Source: Xanthostigma xanthostigma (lineage: Eukaryota > Arthropoda > Insecta > Raphidioptera > Raphidiidae). Taken from it: a stretch of DNA of 64,000 nucleotides. How positions within the stretch are numbered: position 1 is the first letter of the stretch; every line of letters begins with the position of its first letter. Shown here in pieces: positions 1-11,318 of this stretch. Both the position numbers and the translations under genes were made by a program. The stretch spans positions 31,125,401 through 31,189,400 of the forward strand of contig OY754472.1 in the NCBI GenBank assembly GCA_963575645.1. The letters are read 5' to 3'. The notes beneath the pieces were generated by a model, which saw only the letters and a list, made by a program, of their open reading frames with translations, searched no databases and had not been told where the DNA came from.

Positions 1-1122
1 TGTATGTGCTCGCAATTGAGCAATATATTGCACAACCTCCAATATCGCCTCCATACAGTACAATTGTTTGCACAAACCAAAATATTGTACAATAATGTTG
101 AACGTCTATGGGCCGCTTAAAATTATAATGTCATATTCTGATTCAGCGCACTCGAAAACATATTTCTGTAGCTTAGAATTTTTTAAGATTGTGAATTTAA
201 TGGATATTCCTATATATCTAAAATCACTCTAAACATATCTGTAGCTAAAAATGTACCAGTTTTTAGGCTATGCGCCCATGGACACTTTTTCTTAGTGACC
301 TTTAAACTATAAAATAAAGCCATTTAACCGAGAACCAAGTCCCAATGGTTTGTGCGGTGTCCTTTGAGTAGATTTTTTTTCTTGTAATATATGACATTAG
401 TCATTATATGATAGCTGAATAACTCAATGAGACATTCTTCAGTTCCCTTAAGAGCCCGTTTGCCGATCACAGAGGGGAAGCTGTATTTTGCGGCGTGTGG
501 TGAGGAAACATTTTGAAACATTCCATTCATAATAGTACACCTAATTATTGTGGTCTATGAGAATTGAATGCTCTCTCTCTATCTTTCACACATGTGAGAA
601 GGATTGACAAAGAGAACCGAATTATTATATGCCTCGTTATAGTGATATACATACAATTACATGTGTTAGTATACTAACACAGACACGTATAGACTGCAGA
701 TATCAAATAGGGATGTGCTATATTCATTTTATATCCAGAATTACAAAACTTTACAACATATAATTTATCTGCAAAGAAATAGTTTACAAAAAATAGAATT
801 ATGTTAAATGTCACAAAAATATGGAAAAAAAATGTATTGTATATTCATAATAATAACTATAATACAGTACTGTTTGCTACAATTAGGGTTGCCACCTTTT
901 TTTCGAAAAAAAAAAGTATTTTTTTAAAGTTGCAAAAATATAGGACTTTCATTATTTGTTTTATATATTATTTATTTAATTATTTAATTTATGACTGAGT
1001 TTCTTTACTCCACAGTGACACAACTATTAGCCAACTTATGAGCTAACGAATGAGCTATGGAATCTAATACAGTTGCATAAATAAAAATTTGAAAAGAAGT
1101 TTGAACCTGCAGGCCATCCCTG
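1..1122. other. AT-rich non-coding DNA
   Basis: No reading frame here resembles a known protein. The short open frames are rich in Phe, Lys and Asn, as expected by chance in AT-rich DNA. The motif tagggttgccacc near 887 resembles the left end of a hAT-type element, but no matching right end was found. Confidence 0.5.
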
Positions 1123-1233
1123 TAACTTCCCGCTATTTTCAAGTTCAAAACGCTCAAAAATATAAAAAATATAGCAAGAAGTTTATTTTTTAGCTCTTCG
1201 AGCCCAAAAAAAAACACTTTGTTACGAAATTTT

Positions 1234-1775
1234 CGTTCACGATATCTCATGAACAAATGAACCGATTTTGATACGATTTGCGGTAGTCGACGCAATTTTT
1301 TAACCTAAAAAAGTAATTTATTACAGAAAAATCGATCTCATAGGAATTTTACGAGCAATTTAAAAAAAAAACACTTTTTTACAAATTTTTCGTTCATGAT
1401 ATCTCGTGAACAAATGAGCCGATTTTGATGCGGTTTGCGGCGATCGACGCAGTTATTTTAACCTAAGAAAGTAAATTATTACAAAAAAAACGAATTGATA
1501 AGAATTTCACGAGTAATTATAAAAAATTACTTTTTTCCTAATTTTTCGTTCACGTTATCTCATGAACAAATGAACCAATTTTGATCTGGTTTGCGGCGAT
1601 CGACGCAGTTTTTTTAGCCTAAGAAAGTAATTTAGTACAAAAAAATCGATCTGATAACAATTTTAAGTCATTTTAAAAAACACTTTTTTACGATTTTTTC
1701 GTTCACGGTATCTCGTGAACAAATGAACCGATTTTGATGCGGTTTGCGGAACTCGACGCAGTTTGTTAAGGAGAA
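1234..1775 (+). repeat. Four tandem ~155 bp units
   Basis: The phrase cgttcac(g/t)(a/g/t)tatctc(a/g)tgaac recurs at 1234, 1391, 1547 and 1700, so the units are 157, 156 and 153 bp long. Each unit also carries a gaaccgattttgat-type motif, a cgacgcag-type motif and an A/T-run. The array is inside the TIR element 1123-2188, and the same unit begins near the window end in the opposite orientation. Confidence 0.8.
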
Positions 1776-1994
1776 GAGCTGATTAGATTTTGGAATTAAT
1801 CGGTTTAGTAGTTTAGAAAATATTTTACAAAAACAAATTTTAAAAAATTTTTGAAACTTGTTTTTTTAAGATTTCTCAAAAATTTTTGGGCCGAATCATT
1901 TCAAATTTTCAGGAAGTCTAAGTTCACCAAGTTCACGTCAGATCCCGCAAACCGCGTTTCAGTCGGACACTCCATTCAAAAGATATAAAAGGTT

Positions 1995-2006
<12 letters not shown>

Positions 2007-2028
<22 letters not shown>
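2007..2028 (+). repeat. (CA)n microsatellite
   Basis: A short CA run is preceded by cata repeats. The same microsatellite occurs as (GT)n at the equivalent position in the inverted partner element near 63.6 kb, so it belongs to the transposon family. Confidence 0.85.
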
Positions 2029-2188
2029 TACAGCCCTGAGAACATCATCGCCAAAATAGTTTCAATAGCTTCCTAGGACCTCAAAACGTCGATATCTGGC
2101 GAAAACTCGATTTTCAAAAATCGAGGTGAAACCAATAACTTCCCGATTTTTGAAAAAAAAAAATTTTTTTTTTTTAAGCGGGAAGTTA

Positions 2189-4413
2189 ATAATAAATCAG
2201 TTAATTTACTAGAAATCAATTAAAAAAATGAATGCACACTTTTTATTTTTTTGGTTTTTTAATTCTGAATTTTTATTATGTACATAATTTTATTACAATT
2301 CATTCTTATTTTATTATGTCCACTCATGCGCCTAGGCACAGGTTTTTTGACATTAGCGCGTTATAACTTTAAAAATATTAATTTTAGAAAAAAAGTTTGA
2401 ATTTAAAGCTGTAGAAAATTTGTAGATTTAAAACTTAAGTCATTAGCATTTTATTGTTTAAACAATAATTATTAGAAGAGATATGGATCCAAAAGTCAAT
2501 AAACAAATCGTAATAGTTGAATAAGTCGTAAACGGTAAGTGATACAAAAAAAAAGTATTGAACAAAAAAGATAGTAAATTTATTTATCTACAATAAAGGT
2601 TATTACCTTTTTTCGCCTCAAGTGCACGGTTAGGGAGATATAGGCTGAAACGGTTTTTGTCAAAATGGCGGCACTTCCGCCCTCCTAATTTGTAAGGATT
2701 TTGTGCATTTAGGGTCAGTACGTGATACTGAACCTATTTAAGAAAAAAAAAAAAAGTTGTAGGATAATGCAGAAAAAAATTCTCTATTACCTGTACTAGT
2801 GCCATAGTAATTAAAACAGTTTTATTATTTACATCATTTTAATTCAAAATTCTTCTTTTGTCATTAATTCTGAATTTTTATTATGTAGGTACATAATTTT
2901 ATTTGAATTCATATTTATTTTATTATCTCTTCATAATTAAAATTCTCAATATATTCTATGTGTATAGATATAAAATTAATCTCTTCCATTTTAATTATGC
3001 TGTGACAAAATTTTTTTTCTGTTTTGACTTTTCAGATAATTTTTCTTCTACTATTAAATACAATAACTTCCTATTGGAAGTTAAATATCAATATAAATCA
3101 ATAAAATAAGTATTATAGATAAAATATTTACCTATTATATTTGGCAATGTTACATTTTTTCTTACGTTCTGTTGACAAAGGTAATCTTGTTTATTTTCCA
3201 CGGTGATAATCCATGTTGAAACGCTGGACTTCTGTTGGTACAAATCTGGAAATGAAGTCACTGTGGGCTCGCCTGCTAGCTCACAAAATTACAATAAGAA
3301 CAGGGGCTATTGTTCTTTCAAGGTCATCTGCTGGCTCTGAGCAAGAACCAATCTAGAAACGGTATCTTGTAACGTGGGCGACATGAACAAAGGCCCACAA
3401 ACAAACATTATGACATAGTGTGTGTTTGTAAAGATGTCTCGTGTGATGGCAAGGTGACCTCTTAAATGACAAGGAATGATTTTAATACCAACTGTGTAAA
3501 ATGGTGTGTGTATCGTAGCTGCCCTGGGAATGGTGTTGTCACAACAAGCACGTTTCCAACAAAATGGTTGATGTTTAAAATACATTTCCTCTTATAATTG
3601 TAATTTTGTAAGAATTGAACAGTTTTTTATCCTTTTTTATTAAATAATATTGTTCATAACATAAGTAGACAATTTTGAAACTCCCGCTTTGATGCGCTTT
3701 GGTGAGCTGGCGCCATTTCAGCGATGCCAATGACTGAAAAAAGTTCGTCAAAAGTACATTTTCATTAATTTTCATGCTATCATGTTGGCATTAAAATTAT
3801 TCCTTCAGACAAATAAGAGAAGCTCGAATAGCATTGAGTTTCATACCCCTGGTCAGTCCTGCATTAAAGTTCCGTGTCCCGTATTATAGGAAATGTCCCG
3901 CATTATTACGTGAATTTTACGAGACCCGTGTGGCTACATGAAAAAGACTTTTTTTTGGCTCTTCAAATTGTACCCAAAATAAAGTTTTTTAGTTTAGTCG
4001 TTTGGTTTTGGTGTTCCTCTTAATAAAACTTAAAAATATTGATTTCTTTAGCTTTATACCCCGCCCCCCAGAAAAAAAAATATCTACGCCCTTGTGTGAA
4101 GTGAGCACATAATAGCAATTAAGAAAACTAGTAGTGAAATCTAGCGGCAAATCCAGCCTCGTATGCAGCGAACTTTAAATTAAAATCGTTGCAACGAATA
4201 TATCAAACCACTATATAGTATACAACCCAGCCCTAAATTTTAACGGCACATGCCAGCACAGAGGATAATTTCAAAAACACCCGTTCTTTCCGTAGTTACA
4301 GCACCAGTCAATTCAACATATTACGATATTTTTTCATTGCAGAGCTACGGCTTCCTGTATAAACTGGGTCGTAATTTTGGAAAACAGGCTACGGCATATT
4401 TTTTTCTAGTTAT
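2189..4413. other. AT-rich non-coding DNA
   Basis: No recognisable gene, transposon end or RNA gene was found. The open frames at 2.9-3.8 kb have no domain signature that I recognise. A short palindrome (gtcagtacgtgatactgaac) lies near 2714. Confidence 0.4.
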
Positions 4414-4585
4414 ATTAAGGATCAATCTATGTCCGTATTGTAACAAATTTTTCATTTTTTACTTTGTTAATTAATGGCGAATGCTTTTAAAAGACACTTT
4501 TTACGGTTTTTAAAATTTTTATAAAAATTTTTCTGCTAAAAAAATTAAAAAAATGGTACAATAGGGACATAGATTGATCCTTAAT
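4414..4585. repeat. Small foldback element (~172 bp)
   Basis: The segment starts attaaggatcaatctatg and ends with its inverse catagattgatccttaat. The arms are about 30 bp with few mismatches around an AT-rich centre. It is probably a MITE remnant; no clear target duplication was seen. Confidence 0.6.
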
Positions 4586-5018
4586 CTCCATAAAAATAAT
4601 TTTTCATAATTTTATCTCTCGTTTTACGATCAGATTTATACGGGACCGCAGACCACTGTATTGCATTGAGAAAACCAGGGGAAACGGGCTCTTAAAGATT
4701 CTAAGTCAACCGGAAGTAGCCTTGTTTTCATCCAGATCGTAATTTTGATAAAATGCATTTTTTTAAATCTTTTAATTGTATTAAGCTAGAAGCTTCAATT
4801 TGGTACACCTCATTATTTGTTATTAATTTTAAATCGATATCTCCACCAGTACGCGTTTCTTGATGGACAGAGAGACAAACGGACAACAAAATGATTCCGA
4901 TAAGAGGAACGGAACTCTAATAAACTAGACAATAATTTTTTTCTCGAAAACATCTTTAATAATATTGATTAAATTTTATACATGGCATAAATAATTCCTC
5001 CCAAGAAATAATGGGAGG

Positions 5019-5354
5019 CATGGTCGTACCCAGGAGAGGGCAGAGGGGGGCAGCTGCCTCCCCTGGATTTTGGTAGACGTCATAAACCGTTTTGCTGAAG
5101 ATCCTCGAAAATTAATTTTAAAATAAAGGTTTAATTTAAATTAAATAAATGCATATTTAATATTTATGTTTATTCATTTGACTACCTATATAAAACAGAG
5201 TCTCCCGCAGGCGTTTCCCCTAGACACTGCATACATCCTAATGTTTCGTGTAGGTGTCTTCGTGAAGTGTGTAGGGCAAAACAAGCGCGAAGGACCCGGC
5301 CTAAGAAATTTCTGATTAGCCCCCTCACCGAACCAAAAGCTGGGTACGCCCATG
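5019..5354. mobile_element. MITE with catgg(g/t)cgtacccag ends
   Basis: The left end catggtcgtacccagg and the inverse of the right end (catgggcgtacccag) match at 14 of 15 positions. The interior is AT-rich and non-coding. Flanking duplications are not obvious, which suggests an old insertion. Confidence 0.55.
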
Positions 5355-5423
5355 ACTGGAGAGGTCCTGTGGATTCTGTGGGGAAATCAACTAAATAAAT
5401 GTTTTACATTCAAAACATTTATT

Positions 5424-5600
5424 TAGTGTCCGACCGAAATTTCGGCTTCGGTTTCGGCCTAGCTTCGGCCAAAAAACTGGCTTCGGCTTAGTTTCAGTTT
5501 CGGCTTCCCATCCGGCCGAAACCGAAACTACATTCGGGAGGTTTCGCGCTGAAATTTGGTGCAGCTCCGAGCGACGAAGTGTCTTTTATGCCTCCGCGCT
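5424..5600 (+). mobile_element. hAT-like terminal fragment with ttcggc repeats
   Basis: The stretch starts tagtgtccgaccgaaatttc and carries many short ttcggc/gccgaa motifs in both orientations, as in hAT subterminal repeats. Related text (ggccgaacttagtttcgg) reappears at about 10,727, on the far side of the copia insertion, so copia may have inserted into this element. No right terminus was identified. This is inference. Confidence 0.35.
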
Positions 5601-5718
5601 CCGCGCTTTTTTTTTTTTTGTTTGAGAGAAAACTCTTTTGATACTTTCGATTTAAGTATTAATTGCATTAAAAATATTAATTATTTAGTTGTTTTATTTG
5701 GTAGGTAGGTATACTTAT

Positions 5719-6005
5719 TGTTGTGAATCCGCCTTTTTATTGTTTTATTATAAATTATCTAATATTGTATAATGAATTATTTAATGGTATTGAAATGTCA
5801 TTATAAATTTTTGTATCGAAAATAATCTAAGAATTTCTGTTCTGTTTAAATTTTGAGATCATTATTAAAACGGCTGCGAGCTTATTAAAAGAAAATTTTT
5901 GTAACAACATTGTACTTATTTTTTTGTCTGAATTATTTCATGAATAAAACTTTAATTTCAATTGTATTTCGTAAATTAATATTCAATATTGAAAATATAA
6001 CAAAA
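5719..6005 (+). repeat. copia 5' LTR
   Basis: It begins tgttgtgaatcc and ends ataacaaaa, next to target duplication cttat. It matches the 3' LTR at 286 of 287 positions. As in other copia elements it should hold the promoter; the aataaa near 5943 may be the polyadenylation signal. Confidence 0.95.
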
Positions 6006-6020
6006 GGTTATGGGCCCAGG
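6006..6020 (+). promoter_or_regulatory. copia primer-binding site
   Basis: The sequence ggttatgggcccagg follows the 5' LTR directly. It closely matches the Drosophila copia primer-binding site, which pairs with an internal part of the initiator tRNA-Met, so minus-strand priming probably uses a tRNA-iMet fragment. Confidence 0.85.
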
Positions 6021-6092
6021 CCACCATCAAAAGTTATAAAAATATTTGTGAAGATTTACGCACTGCAGAAAACCTAAATAGAAGAACCAAAA

Positions 6093-9000
6093 ATGTCGGA
6101 AGCAAAAGTTTATCAAATTCATCGGTTTAACGGACAAAATTATCATCTCTGGCGTCGACAAATGGAAATATATATGACAGAAAATAAGCTTAAGCCGTAT
6201 ATATGTGGAACAATTTCTCGACCTGAAACCAACTTTCAAGCATGGGAAGAAAAGGACGCTGAAGCTCAAGCGTTCCTGATGCGTGGTCTTGAATTGGAGC
6301 AACTGAAGTACTTGTCAGATTGCACAACCGCTGCTCAGATGTGGTCAAGACTTAAGACTGTACATTCTGAAAAAAGTGACCAATCAATACAAGTATTACT
6401 GGATCGTTTTATAAACTGCAAGATGGATGAAGGCGAAAAGATGGCTGATCATGTGGCAAAAATCGTATCTCTTGCACAAAGATTGAAAGACATGAATCTA
6501 GAGCAAAAGGAGCCAATGATAATAGCAAAGATTTTGGGAAGCCTGCCGTCTAAGTTTGACAATGTTAGAACCGCATGGTATGCTGTACCCAGAGGTGATC
6601 AGACGGTTGAAAAATTAACCGATCATCTTGTCAATGAGGAAGCTTTGTTAAACGCAAGATCAACTGACAACGCTGAACGTGTGTCAGAAGAAGCGCTCGC
6701 CGCAAAAGCATTTGGAAACAGATTGAAGCGATTAGGCAAATGTAATTACTGCGGTATACCTGGTCATTGGGCAAGAGAATGTCGTAAGAAACAGCGGGAC
6801 CGACAAGGCACTAATAACAATCAGTCGCTAGTAGCTCAAGGATCTCAGTCCAAGAGTGAGGTAGAGGAATCACCAAGTCGACCGTTCACTGACAGAGCTC
6901 AACTTCTAATAGCTGAAAATACTAAGTTGTTCACTGTTAACACAAGCAACGCTTGGTATGCTGATTCAGGAGCAACTGAGCATATGTCGTTCAAAAGAGA
7001 ATGGTTTAAAAATTTCATACCTTATTCTGAACAAACATACTCAGTTAAAATTGGTGATGGTACCCTGATTGAAGCCAAAGGGAGAGGTGATATAGATGTT
7101 CAAACCGAAAGCAGAAGAGGCACAGTTATAACTCACACAATAACCGACGTTCTTTATGTTCCGAAAATAGAAAAGAATTTAATTTCAATAAGCAAGTCAA
7201 CAAAGAAGGGCATCACTGTAATATTCGAAGAAGGTGGAAATCGTGTAAGATTTGAGAAGATGGGTCAAGTTGTTGTTGATGGAATAAAGAAAAATAACCT
7301 GTATCAGCTAAACTTGAGACCGGTGAAGATAGCTGAATTGAATGTAGCTGAAAGTTCACTGATTATGTGGCATGAGCGTCTGGGACATGTAAATTTCAAG
7401 ACACTAAGAATGATGCAACAAAACAAAGTAGTTGAAGATCTCAAGGTCACAAATATGATTAGCACAGATCCTTTTTGTGAAGGATGTGTTTACGGCAAAC
7501 AACACCGTAGATCATTTCCACAACAAGGTGCAAGGCGTTCATCGGTACCTGGTGAGATTTTTCACGCTGATTTATGTGGAAAAATGAGCTCTTCATCAAT
7601 TGGTGGAGCAAATTATTTTTTCTTACTCAAAGATGATTTCTCACGATATTGCTATGTTTATTTTTTGAAGAATAAAACTGATGTTTTAGAAAATCTCAAA
7701 CAATTTTATGCTGAAGTACAGGCGACCGGGCATCATTTCAAGCGCTTAAGAACTGACGGTGGAAAGGAGTTTTGTAACCATGATGTAAATGCATTTCTGT
7801 TATCCAAAGGAATTAAACATGAGGTAACTACTCCAAGAGCACCGGAACAAAACGGCTATATTGAACGTCAAAATCGTACAGTTGTTGAAGCGGCCAAGTC
7901 AATGCTTCATGCAAGAAGTCTACCTATTTACTTGTGGGCTGAAGCAGTAAATACTGCTGTATATTTGAAAAACCGAACAGCATCAGATACTCTTGGAGGA
8001 ATCACACCATTTGAAAAGTGGTATGGTCACAAACCTTCCGTTGCACATCTTAAAGTATTTGGATGCGACTGCTATATTCATATACCTAAAGATCAACGCA
8101 CCAAGTGGGAAGCAAATTCAATTAAATGTCAAATGATTGGATACTCCGAAGGAAATAAAGCATACAGAGTTTATGATTCGACAAATAGAAAAATTTTGAT
8201 AAGAAGAGATATAATTTTTCATGAAAATATGAACATATCAACGCCACACGAAGTAATAGACACAAAACATAGACAAACGGACGATGCAACGATTTCGCAA
8301 GTCCCCGATGACAAGCAAATAAATCGAGAGGTGAAATCAGTTGATGCTATAAAGGACGATATAAAGCGAAGAAATCCACGCTTGCCAATTCCAAGAGATC
8401 CGTATCCGAAAAGAATAAGTCCAAATCAGAGTGAAGACGATGAACATCATCAAGCAACTATTGCTGAAGTGTACATGGCGCAGATCGAGCCATCAACTCT
8501 TGAAGAAGCAATGCAGCTAGAAGATTCTTCGAAATGGTTGGAGGCAATCAACGCTGAACTAAATTCGTTAAAAACAAATGACACATGGATTCTGGTTTCT
8601 AGACCGATAAATAAAAATGTAATTTCAAACCGCTGGATTTTTCGAAAGAAATTTAAAGCAAACGGTCAGATTGACAAATACAAAGCGAGATTGGTTGTTA
8701 GAGGCTTTTCACAGCAACCAGGAATCGATTTTAAGGAAACTTTTGCTCCTGTGGTCAAGTATGACTCTGTTCGAACACTCTTGGCCATAGCAGCAGCTCA
8801 AAATATGGACATTCTTCAGTTTGATGTCAAAACAGCGTTTTTGCATGGAGAATTGAAAGAAGAAATATACATGGAACAGCCATATGGTTTTGAACAAGAC
8901 GATAAAGTATGTAAATTAAAAAAGGGACTATATGGACTGAAACAAGCTTCAAGATTATGGAACAAACGAATAGTAGACTATCTGTTCGAATACGGACTAC

Positions 9001-10025
9001 AACAATCTCAAGCGGATCCATGTATATTTTATCTAAGATCAAACGATCATTATACTAAACTGTATTTAGCACTATATGTAGACGATGGTCTATTGTGCAG
9101 CAATAACATGACTGAAATGAGAGAACTGCTAAATCATTTACACAGAGAATTTGATATTACAAGTTCAAAAGCCGAATATTTTGTTGGGATGCAAATCGAA
9201 AGAAGTGAAGATGGAAGAAATATCAAGATTCATCAAAACGCATACGCGGAACAAGTTCTTAGAAAGTTTAGACAATTCGATTGTCATCCTGTTTCTACTC
9301 CTGCAGACCCAAGCATAAAATTTTCTAATTATTGTGAACACAATAATGAAAATGGAAAATATCCGTATCGAGAAGCGATAGGATCACTTATGTACTTGAT
9401 GATATGTACTCGGCCTGACCTCGCATATATAGTAGGAATACTAAGTCGTTATATGGAAAAACCACAGGAAATCCATTGGAATGGCGTGAAACGCGTCTTC
9501 AAATATCTACGTGGAACCACAACGCATGGATTAACTTATGATACAAAAACAGAAGATACTGAACTACTTGCATATTGTGATGCGGATTGGGCAGGTGATA
9601 TTGATACAAGACGAAGCACTACGGGATGGATTTGTTTTTTGAATCATGGCCCGATTGCATGGAGTTCTAGGAAACAAACAGTAACCGCCACGTCAACTAC
9701 AGAAGCTGAGTTCATGGCACTGTGTTCAGCAACCAAAGAAGTGGTTTGGTTGAGACGATTATTAGCAGAACTGGGGTATAAACAGTCAAAACCGACATCT
9801 GTAAAATGTGATAATCAGAGAGCGATTACCATTGTTAAAAATCCAGAGTCGATCAAGAGAACCAAACACATCGACACTCAATTCTTCTATACGAGTGATA
9901 TGGTAAAAGATGGTGAGATCGATGTTCAATATATATCAACAAACAATCAGCTTGCAGATACATTGACGAAGCCTCTTGCTAAAGAAAAATTTCAGAGTAT
10001 CAAAAGTAAATTTGGAATGTACTAA
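6093..10025 (+). CDS. copia gag-pol polyprotein (1310 aa, intact)
   Basis: One uninterrupted frame encodes the capsid and enzymes of the retrotransposon. A Gag region (about residues 1-210) is followed by a CCHC zinc knuckle CNYCGIPGHWARECRKK near 217, an aspartic protease with DSGA near 291, and an integrase with HHCC zinc-binding residues (~427-470) and a D,D,E triad (~493, 555, 584, the last in PEQNGYIERQNRT). The reverse transcriptase has QFDVKTAFLHGEL near 910 and YVDDGLL near 995. RNase H has conserved acidic residues in CDADW (~1162), TEAEF (~1203) and KCDNQ (~1240). The length is close to Drosophila copia (about 1400 aa). The start ATG lies 87 bases after the LTR and no upstream in-frame ATG exists. 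All catalytic motifs are present, so the product should be functional. Confidence 0.97.
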   Translation: MSEAKVYQIHRFNGQNYHLWRRQMEIYMTENKLKPYICGTISRPETNFQAWEEKDAEAQAFLMRGLELEQLKYLSDCTTAAQMWSRLKTVHSEKSDQSIQVLLDRFINCKMDEGEKMADHVAKIVSLAQRLKDMNLEQKEPMIIAKILGSLPSKFDNVRTAWYAVPRGDQTVEKLTDHLVNEEALLNARSTDNAERVSEEALAAKAFGNRLKRLGKCNYCGIPGHWARECRKKQRDRQGTNNNQSLVAQGSQSKSEVEESPSRPFTDRAQLLIAENTKLFTVNTSNAWYADSGATEHMSFKREWFKNFIPYSEQTYSVKIGDGTLIEAKGRGDIDVQTESRRGTVITHTITDVLYVPKIEKNLISISKSTKKGITVIFEEGGNRVRFEKMGQVVVDGIKKNNLYQLNLRPVKIAELNVAESSLIMWHERLGHVNFKTLRMMQQNKVVEDLKVTNMISTDPFCEGCVYGKQHRRSFPQQGARRSSVPGEIFHADLCGKMSSSSIGGANYFFLLKDDFSRYCYVYFLKNKTDVLENLKQFYAEVQATGHHFKRLRTDGGKEFCNHDVNAFLLSKGIKHEVTTPRAPEQNGYIERQNRTVVEAAKSMLHARSLPIYLWAEAVNTAVYLKNRTASDTLGGITPFEKWYGHKPSVAHLKVFGCDCYIHIPKDQRTKWEANSIKCQMIGYSEGNKAYRVYDSTNRKILIRRDIIFHENMNISTPHEVIDTKHRQTDDATISQVPDDKQINREVKSVDAIKDDIKRRNPRLPIPRDPYPKRISPNQSEDDEHHQATIAEVYMAQIEPSTLEEAMQLEDSSKWLEAINAELNSLKTNDTWILVSRPINKNVISNRWIFRKKFKANGQIDKYKARLVVRGFSQQPGIDFKETFAPVVKYDSVRTLLAIAAAQNMDILQFDVKTAFLHGELKEEIYMEQPYGFEQDDKVCKLKKGLYGLKQASRLWNKRIVDYLFEYGLQQSQADPCIFYLRSNDHYTKLYLALYVDDGLLCSNNMTEMRELLNHLHREFDITSSKAEYFVGMQIERSEDGRNIKIHQNAYAEQVLRKFRQFDCHPVSTPADPSIKFSNYCEHNNENGKYPYREAIGSLMYLMICTRPDLAYIVGILSRYMEKPQEIHWNGVKRVFKYLRGTTTHGLTYDTKTEDTELLAYCDADWAGDIDTRRSTTGWICFLNHGPIAWSSRKQTVTATSTTEAEFMALCSATKEVVWLRRLLAELGYKQSKPTSVKCDNQRAITIVKNPESIKRTKHIDTQFFYTSDMVKDGEIDVQYISTNNQLADTLTKPLAKEKFQSIKSKFGMY

Positions 10026-10041
10026 TAAAACAATGAAAAAT

Positions 10042-10052
10042 GCGAAAGGGAG
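10042..10052 (+). promoter_or_regulatory. copia polypurine tract
   Basis: The purine-rich gcgaaagggag lies immediately before the 3' LTR, the expected position for the plus-strand primer. Confidence 0.85.
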
Positions 10053-10339
10053 TGTTGTGAATCCGCCTTTTTATTGTTTTATTATAAATTATCTAATATT
10101 GTATAATGAATTATTTAATGGTATTGAAATGTCATTATAAATTTTTGTATCGAAAATAATCTAAGAATTTCTGTTCTGTTTAAATTTTGAGATCATTATT
10201 AAAACGGCTGCGAGCTTATTAAAAGAAAATTTTTGTAACAACATTGTACTTATTTTTTTGTCTGAATTATTTCATGAATAAAACTTTAATTTCAATTATA
10301 TTTCGTAAATTAATATTCAATATTGAAAATATAACAAAA
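10053..10339 (+). repeat. copia 3' LTR
   Basis: This LTR is 287 bp and is followed by target duplication cttat. The single difference from the 5' LTR is A at 10298. Confidence 0.95.
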
Positions 10340-10857
10340 CTTATTAATTTTAATTTTACTGTAGTACGTTAACAAGAGTACCATACAAAATGACCAAAGT
10401 TTAGAAGAAATAATTTTGTACTTAAGATGAAAGAGTTTTCTTTTTTTTGTTGTGTGTACCTAGACCTAAACATTATATTTATTAGGTAAAATAATACTTT
10501 TTACTAAAAAGCAATTTTGTTTTGTAGCTTTTATTTTATTTCATGATATTAAAAAAAAGTATATTTATTTGTGTTTTTGAAATAAGGGGGGTAATAATAT
10601 GATATGATAAGTTAATGATTAGTTAAAATATCAGAGATTAATAGGTGATTAATTTAAAAATTAAAAAAAAAATAATAAAGCCTGATTATGATAATGTTTA
10701 CTTTATTTTTCCCGCGAAAACATGAAGGCCGAACTTAGTTTCGGTTTATATATATTTACCTAAATTATACATTTATAAATAAACAAGATGAACTGAATTG
10801 TATAAATGTTACCGAATTGAAAAATGCAAACTATTATTATCTAGTTAACGATACTAG

Positions 10858-10902
10858 TTTTCAATAAATAAAATTATCGACCAATTTTTCAGACAATATA
10901 TT
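10858..10902 (-). mobile_element. 45 bp Penelope-type terminal fragment with TSD
   Basis: Forty-five bases of the motif family taaaattatcgaccaatttt (also at 18.4, 33.7 and 36.1 kb) are flanked by near-identical 11 bp direct repeats, aacgatactag (10847-10857) and aacgatagtag (10903-10913). This looks like an extremely truncated retroelement insertion. Confidence 0.6.
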
Positions 10903-10931
10903 AACGATAGTAGTATTCTGTATAGTCAATG

Positions 10932-11318
10932 TAAAGGCCCCCATACACCTCGTTCTTTTTTGGCAGTTTTAACCGCACGGGTAAAACTGTACGGGTAAAA
11001 CGGTCGGTGTGTGGCCAAAAACCGTCCTTCTTACCGGCGTTCAAAAATATCTGCTGCTGCTTGATTTAAACCGTCCGTTTTAAACGTGGCGTTCAAGTCG
11101 GCCCGTGTGTGTGACGACACAGTTAAAAAGGACGGGTTTTGTTCGACTCTGTAACGTTGTAGGGTCCATCAAAGCAGATCAGATGATGCAACGACTTCAG
11201 AAAAACTGAACGAAACAACGCCTAGTGTATGGATATGGTCGTTGTTCGTGTTTACCCGTACAGTTTTGCCCGTGCGGTTAAAACTGCCAAAAAAGAACGA
11301 AGTGTATGGGGGCCTTTA
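10932..11318. mobile_element. 387 bp MITE with ~68 bp TIRs
   Basis: The left arm begins taaaggcccccatacacc. The right arm ends with its inverse, differing at about two of 68 positions. If the outer TA is the target duplication, the element is a Tc1/mariner-type MITE; hAT could not be supported because flanking 8-mers do not match. The interior is non-coding. It ends 24 bases before the piggyBac insertion. Confidence 0.75.

Larger units (their letters stand above)
1123..2188. mobile_element. TIR element with internal tandem units
   Basis: The element is bounded by TAACTTCCCGCT at 1123 and its inverse AGCGGGAAGTTA ending at 2188. Near the right end an A-run followed by a T-run lies between the inverted motifs aacttcccg and cgggaagtt, so this end can fold into a hairpin. 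A second copy of the family lies in opposite orientation from 63423 to the window end and shares the CA-repeat flank, the text around the gaaacgattcggccc motif and the tandem-unit sequence. No transposase frame is present, so it is non-autonomous. The superfamily is not recognised. Confidence 0.7.
5719..10339 (+). mobile_element. Complete copia-type LTR retrotransposon
   Basis: The 4.6 kb element has two 287 bp LTRs (5719-6005 and 10053-10339) and 5 bp target duplications cttat (5714-5718 and 10340-10344). A primer-binding site directly follows the left LTR, one uninterrupted gag-pol frame fills the interior, and a polypurine tract lies just before the right LTR. The LTRs differ at one position only (G at 5964, A at 10298). 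The domain order protease-integrase-RT-RNase H places it in Ty1/copia. The intact frame and near-identical LTRs indicate a recent, possibly still mobile insertion. It has no envelope-like frame. Confidence 0.97.

Noticed and set aside
3307-3775. Two overlapping minus-strand frames as genes
   Set aside because: No recognisable domain, no promoter or splice signals; likely chance.
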